Origin: Campylobacter concisus
GTDB taxonomy: Bacteria > Campylobacterota > Campylobacteria > Campylobacterales > Campylobacteraceae
Length of the DNA stretch: 64,000 nt
NCBI RefSeq assembly: GCF_002913045.1
Contig: NZ_PPAF01000041.1
Span: 1-64,000 of the forward strand
Direction: 5' to 3'
This document shows, one piece after another, positions 36,059-47,320 of this stretch; positions within the stretch are counted from its first letter, which is position 1; each line of letters begins with the position of its first letter. The notes under the pieces were generated by a model. That model saw nothing but the letters and a program-made list of their open reading frames with translations. It made no database searches and was not told where the DNA came from. The translations under genes were made by a program, and so were the position numbers.

Positions 36059-39000
36059 GTGCAAACTAAAAAATCAAATAAAGAGCTAATAAATTGCTTT
36101 AAAGACTATATTGATATAGCTGATGCAAGTTATGCAATGCTTCATAATGTATTTGAGAATGAAAGAAATGGACTTGATGAGCTTTATGATAAATTTGGTA
36201 AAGATAATGTTCCTGAAAATATTGTAAATTCTTATAGAGAAGATGAAAAGAAAAAGCCTATTTGGAGATATAAAGACAATATTAGAATAGGTGATATCTT
36301 GACTGAAGATGTTCGAGATAAAAATGATAATCTTATTAAAGAAGTCGGTAGCCCCACTGCTTATGCCCTTTGCATAGAAGCTAGATTTATGGCTGATAAA
36401 ATAGTAAAAAAACCAATAGAAGAAGGAGATGAAAAAGAAGAAATTGTTGAGTTGTCAAATAATGTTAAGAATTTTATAAAAACATCTAAAACCAAGCCAC
36501 CAAGAATTTTTTATACCCCCGAATCCCTCTCCCCTCGCACAAAACTTTTTGTTAATCGCTATGAGCTAGTAAAGCACATACCTAATCAAAAATCAGGTTT
36601 TAGCTCAACTATATTTTATGACACGCTTAAGTCAAACTATATCATAGGCTTTAGAGGAACAGAGATGAAAATGAATGATCTCTTAGATGATACCTTTATG
36701 GCTATCACATCAAGAGCGCTTATGCAAATATCTGCTTTAAAATCACTTCAATCCTCTATGCAAGAAGCTATAAATTCTCATAGTCAAAACTTAAGTGGTT
36801 TAGATAATGAAGGTGGTAATTCTTTAAATTTAGATAACACCGCCAAAGACATCATTCTATCAGGTCACTCATTAGGAGGTCATCTAGCTCAAATATATGC
36901 AGTAACCTTTAAAGATAGCGGAGTAAAAGAACTTTATACTTATAACGCTCCAGGAATTTATGGTGGTATATTAGCTTCAGCTTTTACTTGGAGCTTAAGG
37001 CTTCTTAGCTTTGTAGCTAAAGCCATAGCAAAAGGTGCAAGATGGATAGCAAGAGTCATAGACAAAGATGGCTTTATAGGAAAGATGGTAGGTTCGGTCT
37101 TTAACAAGATAAAAGGTATGTTTGGCTTTAAGGATGATAAGAGTAGCGTAGATGAATACGTAGATGTAGTTAAAAATAATGAACAAGCTCAAAAGACTCT
37201 TGCAGATAAAAAAGTAAGTTCTAATATAAATAAGGCGAGCAAAGAAAAAGATATAGACATAGAGATACATCACGTAGAGAGCGTTAAACAAAGTATCAAT
37301 AGAGATGAAGATAGCTTTTCAAAAGATGTAGCTGTTTTAATAGAACCTACCTTTTCAGTCATATCTGATCTAGGCTATAAACTAGGCATAGATACAACTG
37401 GCGAAGTAAAGTATGAAAATACTGAGAATAGGCACTTGGTGAATATATTAATTAGATCTCACTTTTTAAAAGAGAGCGTTTTAGTTTTATATATGTTGTG
37501 CTATCTTTTAGAAAATAAAGAAAATGAAGTCAAGATAGAAGGCAAAGATATAGCTGAAGCACTTGATTATCTAAATGAATATATCCAGTCACTTAAATTT
37601 AAACTAAAATGCATAAGATCGAAGTTAAATTTAGATGTAAATATAGATGATATAAGCGATGCTTCTATGCTAGATACACCTTTATATATTTTTTATGCTT
37701 ATTTAAATCTCTTTTACGAATATGGCAAATTTAGTGATGAAAATTTTAAGCAAGATATGGTTGGGTATATAATAGAAAATTTAGGCAGCAATATAGATAA
37801 AAATAGCAACAAAGAGGCACATCTAGTAAAGATACTAGATATAGATGATCTAGATAAACTAGATGCGACAAAGATAGTAAGTGATGCTAGAGCTGGCGAT
37901 ATAGATATGCTAGTGGCAATTTGTGCTTTGAATTTATTTGTATTTGAAAAAAAGATAGATGTAAATGAAATTGGCAAATACTTCTCTTATAGCAAAAACA
38001 TCTATAAAAATATAACGATACTACGAGATAATAGAGTGGATATAGCAGAGGCTAGCATCTTTGTAAAAGATAGAATAGATATGCTAAAGAGCATAATAAA
38101 TCTAAAATACGCGGATCTAGTAAAGCTAAAAGAAAATGAAAATTTTTTAGCTAGCATAGACTCTAAGGACATAAGCTCTAGCAATGAAGCCATAGTAATA
38201 GCTAATAATAAATCTGCTCAAAATAACGATGATGTAGCTTACAACAATAAAGTAGCAACCGATGATATAAAAGCTCTTATGAATGAGAGTGTAGGAAGTA
38301 TCTTTTATAAAAACAACGATACCCTTAGTGTAAGTGCAGTGGATAAAAGTATAGTCGATGTTGAGGTATTAAAGGAGATATTTAAGCTAGATAGCAAAAA
38401 TATGAATCAAAGAATATATCTAAACTCTGCTCTTTTATCTAAAGCCAATGAAGAGGAGGATTATCCACTTTATTTTAAAGACGAAAAATATAACAGTGAT
38501 GAGAATATACCTCTAAATTTTACTCATCAGCCAAGAGATGAAGATAAAGATATAGGAAGGCTAAATGTTGCTTATAGAAATTCTCAAGCAAATATATTAA
38601 ATTATTCACTATTAAATAAGAGTCTAAATATCGATCTAAAACCAATGAGCAAAAAGACTAAAGAGGCTCTTTCAAATTTAAATCAAAGGCAAAATTTACA
38701 AAAAGATAATCAATCTAAAGAAATTTCATCCACTGCAACTTCATGCCCTGTCATAGAAGACGACACTATCATTTGCCCACATGGTGGTCATGTGATCTTA
38801 AAAAGTAGGGCAGGCAGGAGCATAAGATCAGACGATCAAGGCGTGATACTCGATGTTGATTTTATAAACTCGCCGATAGTAGGCTGCTCGGCTAGGATTC
38901 CATGCGTCATAGTAGCTTATGTACCAAGATCAGCACTTAGTCTAAAAAGCATGAATGATCACTACGCTGTAATGCAAGATCTAGTGCCAAACTGCCTAAG

Positions 39001-39589
39001 CAACACCGGCTCTTTGCTAAGGTGCATAAAAAAAGAGAATAAACTAAAACTAGAGCATAGTTTAAGTAATCCTGGTATGCAAGATAGTAGCGAAGTAATA
39101 AAAGATATAAATTTAAATAATGCCTACATAAGGCTTCATATAAAATCAGCTCTTAATCAAACAGATAATCTTGCCGTTTGCATATATAAGTTAAATGATG
39201 TGGAATATAAAAACCAAGAGGGGTTTAAAGAAATGGAGCTAAATTTAGACGAAGGCTCTGATATAAAAGATAAGAAGCTAAAAGAGTATCTAAAGGCCCG
39301 ATTTAGAGATGATAAATTTAGTATCTCATCATTTAACTTTAAATACTCGCTTATGAATAAAAATTTTATTTTTATTACCCCTAAATATACTGAGCCTATC
39401 TATAAAGATATGACGCTTCCTAAGAGCGGAATAGGATTTTTTCAATTTGTAGATGATATGAGTGACGATAACAATCTTATCTATATTACGCCAAGTAAGG
39501 CAAAAACAGTATGTATAAAATTTGCTTGTGGGTTAGATAGTGAATATAGCGATAATATAAATATAATTAAAACAGTAGTGGTGGCATAA
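36059..39589 (+). CDS. Large class 3 lipase with PAAR-like C-terminal region
   Basis: An 1176-residue protein with no signal peptide. Residues 180-300 contain the class 3 lipase core: a beta strand ending FRGTE (198-202), the nucleophile elbow GHSLGGH (269-275, Ser271), and YNAPG after it, equivalent to GAP in lipases. Amphipathic helices follow at 303-345. Residues 896-1000 hold a Cys/His-rich block: C896, C906 with PHGGH directly after, C943, C949, which resembles PAAR-like/DUF4280 proteins that cap the type VI spike or recruit effectors. The start is GTG right after the lipoprotein stop. It is followed after 2 bp by the 1250-residue gene. A role as a secreted antibacterial phospholipase is inferred. 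Composition is AT-richer than the neighbours. Confidence 0.8.
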   Translation: MQTKKSNKELINCFKDYIDIADASYAMLHNVFENERNGLDELYDKFGKDNVPENIVNSYREDEKKKPIWRYKDNIRIGDILTEDVRDKNDNLIKEVGSPTAYALCIEARFMADKIVKKPIEEGDEKEEIVELSNNVKNFIKTSKTKPPRIFYTPESLSPRTKLFVNRYELVKHIPNQKSGFSSTIFYDTLKSNYIIGFRGTEMKMNDLLDDTFMAITSRALMQISALKSLQSSMQEAINSHSQNLSGLDNEGGNSLNLDNTAKDIILSGHSLGGHLAQIYAVTFKDSGVKELYTYNAPGIYGGILASAFTWSLRLLSFVAKAIAKGARWIARVIDKDGFIGKMVGSVFNKIKGMFGFKDDKSSVDEYVDVVKNNEQAQKTLADKKVSSNINKASKEKDIDIEIHHVESVKQSINRDEDSFSKDVAVLIEPTFSVISDLGYKLGIDTTGEVKYENTENRHLVNILIRSHFLKESVLVLYMLCYLLENKENEVKIEGKDIAEALDYLNEYIQSLKFKLKCIRSKLNLDVNIDDISDASMLDTPLYIFYAYLNLFYEYGKFSDENFKQDMVGYIIENLGSNIDKNSNKEAHLVKILDIDDLDKLDATKIVSDARAGDIDMLVAICALNLFVFEKKIDVNEIGKYFSYSKNIYKNITILRDNRVDIAEASIFVKDRIDMLKSIINLKYADLVKLKENENFLASIDSKDISSSNEAIVIANNKSAQNNDDVAYNNKVATDDIKALMNESVGSIFYKNNDTLSVSAVDKSIVDVEVLKEIFKLDSKNMNQRIYLNSALLSKANEEEDYPLYFKDEKYNSDENIPLNFTHQPRDEDKDIGRLNVAYRNSQANILNYSLLNKSLNIDLKPMSKKTKEALSNLNQRQNLQKDNQSKEISSTATSCPVIEDDTIICPHGGHVILKSRAGRSIRSDDQGVILDVDFINSPIVGCSARIPCVIVAYVPRSALSLKSMNDHYAVMQDLVPNCLSNTGSLLRCIKKENKLKLEHSLSNPGMQDSSEVIKDINLNNAYIRLHIKSALNQTDNLAVCIYKLNDVEYKNQEGFKEMELNLDEGSDIKDKKLKEYLKARFRDDKFSISSFNFKYSLMNKNFIFITPKYTEPIYKDMTLPKSGIGFFQFVDDMSDDNNLIYITPSKAKTVCIKFACGLDSEYSDNINIIKTVVVA

Positions 39590-39591
39590 CG

Positions 39592-42500
39592 ATGAATGAT
39601 ATAAATATAACCTACTCTTGCGAAGAGAGTTTAAAAAAGATAAAAGAGTACATGGCTGATGCAAAGAGCGTGACGCTTTATACGTCTAGTTTAAATTCTC
39701 TTGAGTCAAACTACTTTGGCAGTATGGCAGCCTTAATAAGAAATGAACTATCAACATTTCTAAATCCTCGTTCTTGGAAAGCAATTTTTTCTAAAGAAGA
39801 TAGGACAATATCTATCGTTACTGATTTTTATATAGATAAAGAGAGTTTTAAAGATAACAATCTAGATAAATCAAGGGAATTTAAATATAGAGGAATTCCA
39901 GTAAAAGTAGTTCATAAAAAGAGTGCAGTTGATAAGTTCTTTGTAAATTTAAAGGAGAAGATCGATCCCATAAAAATTAAAACAGAAAAAATAAAGTATG
40001 GTCCAGGAAGAGAATATCAAGCTAGACCAGTAGAAAATTTTGCTGAAATGTTTGAATTTATAATATCTTATTACAACAAAAGCAAAGATGTTTTAAGAGA
40101 GTGTTTAAGTACTTTAAAAGACGATCTAATAAATGATGCAAAGCCTTTAATGTCTAATGAGGAGTTAAACGAAACTAAATTTGAAAGAAGCGTCAAAGAG
40201 TGTTTTGATGAGCTAGATAAAAATTTAAAAAATCTAAATGAGGATGATGGAGAATTTATTATAAAGCAGTTCATACTTTCTATATTAAGCCTTGTTGATT
40301 TGTCAGGTACAAAAGCAGTAGGAAAAAAATTAATAGGATGGGGTACTGTTGCTTGGGAACTTATTAATTTTTCCACTGAAGCATATAAGTATTATGACAA
40401 TAAAGCATTTTATGGAGTATCTTTGCCTATACTAAGATTTTTTACATCTAGGTTTGCTTCTATTATAAATACCTTAAATATAAACTCAAATTGCAATGTA
40501 TTGGTGTTCAAAAGTGATAAGAATTCTAAGGCTGGATTTTTTATAGACTTTACACATTTAAATTTAGACTATGTACCTTTTCAGATTAATTCAGTCGCAA
40601 AGGAGATAAACTGCAATGCAGATGAAGGATATAGCGTATATGGATATTTAGATGATGTATCAGTGTTTGAATATACTAAAGATGTTTGCTCTTACGATAT
40701 CATAAATAAAAACTTAGGATTTGGCTCAAGTGATGATACGCTCTTTAATAGACTAAAAGAAGAGATAAAAAGTACAAATGCAAATTTAAATTTTATCTGT
40801 GCTTCAAATTTTAACTCTATAAAGTTAGCTAATCTAATAGCAGATAAATCCGATAAAAATAATACCTCAGTAAATGATGAGATGAATAGTAAAGACTTCT
40901 CAAATTTAAATAAAAACTATATCGTTCTTTCAAACTCCCCTTTTAGATCAAGTGCAGGATTAAGAGAGGAAGTTATTAGTAAAAGTCTTGATCAAACTAT
41001 AAAAGATGATATAAATAGATCAAAAAGTAGCAACCTGGTAAAACAAAAATTTAGTGACATAAAGACTCTAAATCCAGTAAAAGACTATAGCAAATATAGT
41101 ATAGATATAGATCAAAATAATGACAAATCAACTCTTTTGCTAAATTTATCTCCATTTGCAAGGATAGAAAAAAGCTATATAGATAACATTATAGAGAAAA
41201 AAGAAGCTAGTGATCGTAGAGCCAATCAAAGTTCTATTGGACTTTCACCAAATAAATCAAATAATGATGAGCTTTATAATGTGAATTTTTTACATATAAA
41301 TGCTTATGCTAAGCAGCCAAACGATATGGAGAAGATAAAAGAAAATGAAAAAGCTTATATGGATAAGGTCACTCTAACTTTTAAAGATATTTTTGAAAAG
41401 ATAAATAAAAATGTTTCTGAAAGAAGTTTTGACCCAAACTATCCTAGTGTAGATGATATGGTTAATATGAAAAAATACGAAGATGAAATGAATATAGAAG
41501 ATGCTAAAGAACTTACAAGCGAAATAATCGATCGTATGCCAAAAGACCACTACTCTTTAACAGAAGTGCTCTCTATTGCCGTGGCTTACTTTATAATAAC
41601 TAAAAGCTACCCAGGGGACCTGGTAAAGAAATCTGTTAGTAATGATGGGGAATATATAGAGATAGCAGAAAGAAAGATAAAGGTTATCCATAAAAACGCA
41701 ACAATAAGACTTGGCGAAAAAGAGCAAGCTTTGTTTTTTTACAAAGATAGTATAAATGCAAATGTTGGTGAATATATTTGCATTGAAGAGTTAAGAGACT
41801 ATATGGAATACTCAAAAAAAGGTAACGTAGCAAGTGTGGAAGAACTCTTAAAAGCAAATAATGAGAATAAACATGAGGTCATAGACACTTCTATCTTGGG
41901 GTTAAAGGAGCAAAAGCAGATAGAAGAGCTACTTGATAAACAAGCAAAAGAGATAGAGGATTGTTGGAAAAAGGACGATGCTATCTTGAAAAAGACTTTA
42001 AACATGCAAGATATCCCTTATGAAACCATAGAAAAAGATATGAAGAAGGAAGCTCCAACGCTTATAGTAAAAACCGCCATAGAAGGGCTATTTCCTTTTG
42101 CAGAGTACTTTAGTGAAGATGGTCAATCAAAAATTTATAATTCTATTGGTTCATTTATATTTGATCCAAATAAAAAAGAGGCAACAGATGAGCTTCTTGA
42201 TGAGCTTGGTGTATTAAACATTGTAAGACAGTTATTTACTATGAATAATACTGAAAATGTGGATAAATTTATAAAGTATGTAACAAATTCTAAAACAAAT
42301 GTTGAAATCCTAAGGAAATCAAAAGGAAATCTGCTTAAACAGGCTATTAACTCTGTAAAACTTCGTCTCCTAATAGGCCGCTATAACATAAGTATCATCT
42401 GGAATAGTATGAGAAGCTTTGCTTTTATGAAACAAACTTATATGTTTAACCCAAAAGATGTCGAAGCTATGAGAAATATGCTAAAAGGATATGGCAAATC

Positions 42501-43344
42501 ACTAGGCAAAGATGTAGGAGTAGCTTTTCTTAAAGGTATGGTAGAACTTTATAAAACATCATATGAAAAACTAGAAGAGAACTACAACGAAATAATGCAC
42601 ACAAGATACACATATAAATTTAATGAAGCTTACGCACTAAATAATATCTCATATAAACCTATGTCTATAAAAGAAGCTTATGATAAAAATAGTACAAATA
42701 GCTATTGCTACTATCCAGTGATGATCTATCAAAACTATATAAGTCTAAATTTAAATAGACTATTTCTAGGAGCTAATATAAATAGTGGAGGATTAGACTA
42801 TAACTCATTTATCTACTATGATATAAACAATAAACAAAGCAAACTCTCACATAACCTTGCTTCAAAGCTAGCACTAAATAACCTTAGTGCTTATCTATGT
42901 TTAGATGAACTAAGAGGAGCTGGCAATGAAGTAGATGCAAACTACTTTAATTATGCAAGAAGTAGATATATTAACTCTGATGTAGAGATAAGAGGATTAA
43001 ATTTAGATGTTAAAGAGGAGAAAGAAATTTATAGTGTCTATAACAAAGATGACAACCAAGATGGATATAGTTTCTCTTCTGCTATAAAAGCCTATCAAAA
43101 AGCTGTTGAGATAATAAACAAATTTAAAAAAGGAATCTTTAACACCAGTGATGAAAACAATCATTCTAATCTCTCAAGAGATTTGGTAGAGGCTCTTGAT
43201 ACTATTGGCAACAATAACATAAAGGGTGTGTATGTGGGGTGTAAGGTCGATTTAAAAGATAAAGCTAAAGAAAATATCCCTCCTCGTCTAATCGGTCGTC
43301 TAGCCACCACCATAGTAATGGAAGATGGTCTATATATAGGATAA
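39592..43344 (+). CDS. Large protein of unknown function in the lipase island
   Basis: A 1250-residue protein that I cannot assign to any family. It has no signal peptide; a moderately hydrophobic region lies at residues 230-290. Much of the middle (about 400-560) is low-complexity, rich in Asn, Lys, Ser and Asp, and the parts on either side are helical. Residues 983-1005 (KGMVELYKTSYEKLEENYNE) recur in the decayed remnant at 44725. The gene begins 2 bp after the lipase stop and ends 3 bp before the next gene, so it belongs to the same operon. Possible roles are chaperone/adaptor, a second toxin, or part of a delivery particle; nothing in the sequence decides between these. Confidence 0.75.
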   Translation: MNDINITYSCEESLKKIKEYMADAKSVTLYTSSLNSLESNYFGSMAALIRNELSTFLNPRSWKAIFSKEDRTISIVTDFYIDKESFKDNNLDKSREFKYRGIPVKVVHKKSAVDKFFVNLKEKIDPIKIKTEKIKYGPGREYQARPVENFAEMFEFIISYYNKSKDVLRECLSTLKDDLINDAKPLMSNEELNETKFERSVKECFDELDKNLKNLNEDDGEFIIKQFILSILSLVDLSGTKAVGKKLIGWGTVAWELINFSTEAYKYYDNKAFYGVSLPILRFFTSRFASIINTLNINSNCNVLVFKSDKNSKAGFFIDFTHLNLDYVPFQINSVAKEINCNADEGYSVYGYLDDVSVFEYTKDVCSYDIINKNLGFGSSDDTLFNRLKEEIKSTNANLNFICASNFNSIKLANLIADKSDKNNTSVNDEMNSKDFSNLNKNYIVLSNSPFRSSAGLREEVISKSLDQTIKDDINRSKSSNLVKQKFSDIKTLNPVKDYSKYSIDIDQNNDKSTLLLNLSPFARIEKSYIDNIIEKKEASDRRANQSSIGLSPNKSNNDELYNVNFLHINAYAKQPNDMEKIKENEKAYMDKVTLTFKDIFEKINKNVSERSFDPNYPSVDDMVNMKKYEDEMNIEDAKELTSEIIDRMPKDHYSLTEVLSIAVAYFIITKSYPGDLVKKSVSNDGEYIEIAERKIKVIHKNATIRLGEKEQALFFYKDSINANVGEYICIEELRDYMEYSKKGNVASVEELLKANNENKHEVIDTSILGLKEQKQIEELLDKQAKEIEDCWKKDDAILKKTLNMQDIPYETIEKDMKKEAPTLIVKTAIEGLFPFAEYFSEDGQSKIYNSIGSFIFDPNKKEATDELLDELGVLNIVRQLFTMNNTENVDKFIKYVTNSKTNVEILRKSKGNLLKQAINSVKLRLLIGRYNISIIWNSMRSFAFMKQTYMFNPKDVEAMRNMLKGYGKSLGKDVGVAFLKGMVELYKTSYEKLEENYNEIMHTRYTYKFNEAYALNNISYKPMSIKEAYDKNSTNSYCYYPVMIYQNYISLNLNRLFLGANINSGGLDYNSFIYYDINNKQSKLSHNLASKLALNNLSAYLCLDELRGAGNEVDANYFNYARSRYINSDVEIRGLNLDVKEEKEIYSVYNKDDNQDGYSFSSAIKAYQKAVEIINKFKKGIFNTSDENNHSNLSRDLVEALDTIGNNNIKGVYVGCKVDLKDKAKENIPPRLIGRLATTIVMEDGLYIG

Positions 43345-43347
43345 AAG

Positions 43348-44706
43348 ATGAAGAAGATTATATTTACAGCTTTAGCTATCTTAGTAATAGCCATATCACT
43401 AATAGAAATAAATAAAAGAATAAATAAAGGAAATTTAATGGATAACAATAATACATATATAGTTATAGCTCCAAATGGAATGGAAATACCATTTGATAAA
43501 AATACAAATTTATCAGTCTCACCTCTTGATTATGGGAGTGAGACTATAGGTGTAAAAGAGCACTCCCAAATGCTCCTTCAAGCCCGCTCCATCCTAGACT
43601 CATCTCCATATAAAAACTATAAACCACTATACTATAACCCTAAACCAAACTCTCTAGGTCAAACAGACTATCTATCATTTAAACCATGGCTAGATATTAG
43701 CTATAAACCAAGCTCAACTAAACTATCTCCTTGGACTAAATCAGAAAAAGCTTACTATGAAAGCTTAAAAGATAAAAGAGATAGATATATCTATCTAGTA
43801 AAAAGAAGTAATCTAAAATGCACTATGATAGATATCCCTGAAGATGCAATAGCTAGAGTAGATAACAAAGGCAAACTAACTAAACCAGAATATGCTGAAA
43901 TTTATGATGAAGTAAATGCTAATAAAGGTACATTAAAATCAATGCTCTTTTCTGCAGAGTGGGGAATATGTGCTGGCATACTTGGAAATCCTATGGGATT
44001 TTCACATGGAAATGAAGCAGGCTTTAAAGCAAGAGATTATCAAAGAATTTTCTTGGCAGCTCAGCTAGGAGTAGTAAAGGCTTTAGATTTTTTAGGTGAT
44101 CTATTTGAATATCAAACTTACAATATAGGTCTAAACAAAAATTTACAAATGGCAGAAGAGTTTAGAAAACTATTTACTAATCCTCCACTAGATGAATATG
44201 GCATGATGCCTTATCTTGATGAAATAGTAGGTAATTACTTTGTAATGGATTTTAATAGGGACGGAGTAGCATTTGATCCAGAAGGAACAACACATAAATT
44301 TTTAAGAGAACTCGTAGAAGATAAAGGTGAGCTATTAGATCCTAGAGACTTTGACGCTAATAAAACAACGAGGGAGGAATTTATGTCATATCTCAAAAAG
44401 GAAATGCCACATTTTACAACTAGATTTGATAAAAAAGGCTTTCCAAATAAGATGACACAAAGAGACATAGACTTATACATCGACTCCACCCTTCTAGAAG
44501 CTAAAATAATGTCTCTAACTCCACCAGAAGGATATCCAAATGCACCATACTACAACACACCAGAAGAGCTAATAAGACTATATGAGGCTGGTAAATTAGA
44601 TAAAAAGCTAAATCCTTTAATACCAGTAATGTATAGAGAAAGTTTTCCTGAAGATCTTAGGCAAAAGATATTAAGCTATGCTAAAGAGCATAATATAAAG
44701 GATTAA
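43348..44706 (+). CDS. Island protein with N-terminal membrane anchor, two possible starts
   Basis: A 452-residue protein of unknown family. From the first ATG (43348, AGGAT upstream) the protein begins with a membrane helix, MKKIIFTALAILVIAISLI. A second in-frame ATG at 43438 (residue 31) has a stronger ribosome site, AAAGGA, seven bases upstream and would give a soluble form starting MDNNNTYIVIAPNG. The rest is a soluble globular protein with many Tyr, Pro and Leu; EEF and Asp-rich loops (MDFNRDGVAFDPEG) resemble a calcium-binding loop but only by eye. Last intact gene of the island operon. It may be an immunity or accessory protein. Confidence 0.7.
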   Translation: MKKIIFTALAILVIAISLIEINKRINKGNLMDNNNTYIVIAPNGMEIPFDKNTNLSVSPLDYGSETIGVKEHSQMLLQARSILDSSPYKNYKPLYYNPKPNSLGQTDYLSFKPWLDISYKPSSTKLSPWTKSEKAYYESLKDKRDRYIYLVKRSNLKCTMIDIPEDAIARVDNKGKLTKPEYAEIYDEVNANKGTLKSMLFSAEWGICAGILGNPMGFSHGNEAGFKARDYQRIFLAAQLGVVKALDFLGDLFEYQTYNIGLNKNLQMAEEFRKLFTNPPLDEYGMMPYLDEIVGNYFVMDFNRDGVAFDPEGTTHKFLRELVEDKGELLDPRDFDANKTTREEFMSYLKKEMPHFTTRFDKKGFPNKMTQRDIDLYIDSTLLEAKIMSLTPPEGYPNAPYYNTPEELIRLYEAGKLDKKLNPLIPVMYRESFPEDLRQKILSYAKEHNIKD

Positions 44707-44724
44707 AGAATAAATTTAATATCT

Positions 44725-44889
44725 ATGGCTCCAAACGGAGCCAAATATAAATATATTAAGCCACTACAATCAAAGATCTCTACGATAACCGGCCTAATAG
44801 AACTTTATAAAACCTCATATGAAAAACTAGAAGAAAACTATAAAGAGATAATGCATGTAGGCAATATGTTTGTCGCACTATTAACTTAA
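44725..44889 (+). pseudogene. Chimeric remnant of island genes
   Basis: A 54-codon open frame just after the 452-residue gene. Its first codons (MAPNG) resemble the IAPNG start region of that gene, and its last half (LIELYKTSYEKLEENYKEIM) is nearly identical to residues 985-1004 of the 1250-residue protein. The frame then ends early with unrelated residues. The stretch therefore joins pieces of two different island genes and is best read as a leftover from duplication and deletion. Confidence 0.7.
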
Positions 44890-45046
44890 AAAAATAAATT
44901 AATTTTAGGAGATAATTGGACTTTTTTATAAGAAAAATCGCGAATAGCGATCTATACAAATTTTGATAAAGAATTTCAATATATTTTAATATCAAAATGA
45001 GCTAAATTTTGAAAAAATTAAAGCATATTTTTAAACTTGCTTTTAA

Positions 45047-46303
<1,257 letters not shown>

Positions 46304-46320
46304 AATTTAAAGGAAATAAC

Positions 46321-47313
46321 ATGGCAAAGAATAATTTGATCGGAGGCTCTATCTGGGATGAGTATTCTAAGGTAGTGCAAGATAGGATGAATAATCCTAA
46401 ATTTATGGGAGAGATAACCGAAGAAGATGCTAAAAAGGCAAACGCAAAGCTTATTGTGGCTGATTTTGGTGCGGAAAGCTGCGGTGATGCGGTTAGGCTA
46501 TACTGGCTTGTTGATGAAAAGACAGACAAAATAATAGATGCTAAATTTAAAAGCTTTGGCTGTGGCACAGCGATAGCTAGCTCTGATACGATGGCTGAGC
46601 TTTGTATCGGCAAAACAGTTGATCAAGCTGTCAAGATCACAAACCTTGATGTCGAAAAGGCTATGCGTGACAATCCAGAAACACCGGCTGTCCCGCCTCA
46701 AAAGATGCACTGCTCGGTTATGGCGTATGATGTTATAAAAGCAGCTGCGGCAAGCTATAAAGGCATAGATCCAGAGCATTTTGAAGATGAGATCATCGTT
46801 TGCGAGTGCGCTAGGGTAAGCCTTGGTACGATTAAAGAAGTGATAAGACTAAATGACCTTCACACAGTTGAGGAAATCACGCAATACACCAAAGCTGGTG
46901 CATTTTGCAAGTCTTGCGTAAAGCCTGGTGGCCATGAAAAAAGAGAATATTATTTGGTGGATATTTTGCGTGATACTAGGGCTGAGATGGAGCGTGAGAA
47001 GATCGAAGCTCAGGCAAATGCCCAAGCAAATCATACTTTAGGTGACATTAGCTTTGAAGATATGACGATGGTAGGGCAGTTAAAAGCGGTAGAGTCTGTC
47101 ATAGATAAAGAAATTCGCCCAATGCTTGAGATGGATGGTGGAAATCTAGAAATTTTAGATATCAGAAATGATAACGGAGAAAATACTGATATTTATATCC
47201 GCTATCTTGGTGCTTGCTCGGGCTGTGCAAGTGGCTCAACTGGCACTCTTTATGCGATTGAAAATGTCTTACAAGAGAGCTTAAGCCCAAAAATTAGGGT
47301 AATGCCTATTTGA
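46321..47313 (+). CDS. nifU: Fe-S cluster scaffold protein NifU
   Basis: A 330-residue three-domain scaffold. Residues 1-130 are IscU-like with the cluster cysteines in AESCGD, KSFGCGT and MHCSVM. Residues about 155-215 form the BFD-like 2Fe-2S domain (VCECARVS and FCKSCVKPGG). The C-terminal domain from about 255 has the NifU-type CSGCASG motif. Full-length organisation is intact. Second gene of the nifSU pair, followed by a strong hairpin. Confidence 0.95.
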   Translation: MAKNNLIGGSIWDEYSKVVQDRMNNPKFMGEITEEDAKKANAKLIVADFGAESCGDAVRLYWLVDEKTDKIIDAKFKSFGCGTAIASSDTMAELCIGKTVDQAVKITNLDVEKAMRDNPETPAVPPQKMHCSVMAYDVIKAAAASYKGIDPEHFEDEIIVCECARVSLGTIKEVIRLNDLHTVEEITQYTKAGAFCKSCVKPGGHEKREYYLVDILRDTRAEMEREKIEAQANAQANHTLGDISFEDMTMVGQLKAVESVIDKEIRPMLEMDGGNLEILDIRNDNGENTDIYIRYLGACSGCASGSTGTLYAIENVLQESLSPKIRVMPI

Positions 47314-47320
47314 TTTTATT

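Noticed and set aside
35405-44889. Prophage
   Set aside because: No terminase, portal, capsid, tail or integrase gene; the large proteins do not resemble phage structural proteins.
44780-44995. Minus-strand 71-codon frame after the island
   Set aside because: Overlaps the chimeric remnant on the opposite strand and has no recognisable content.
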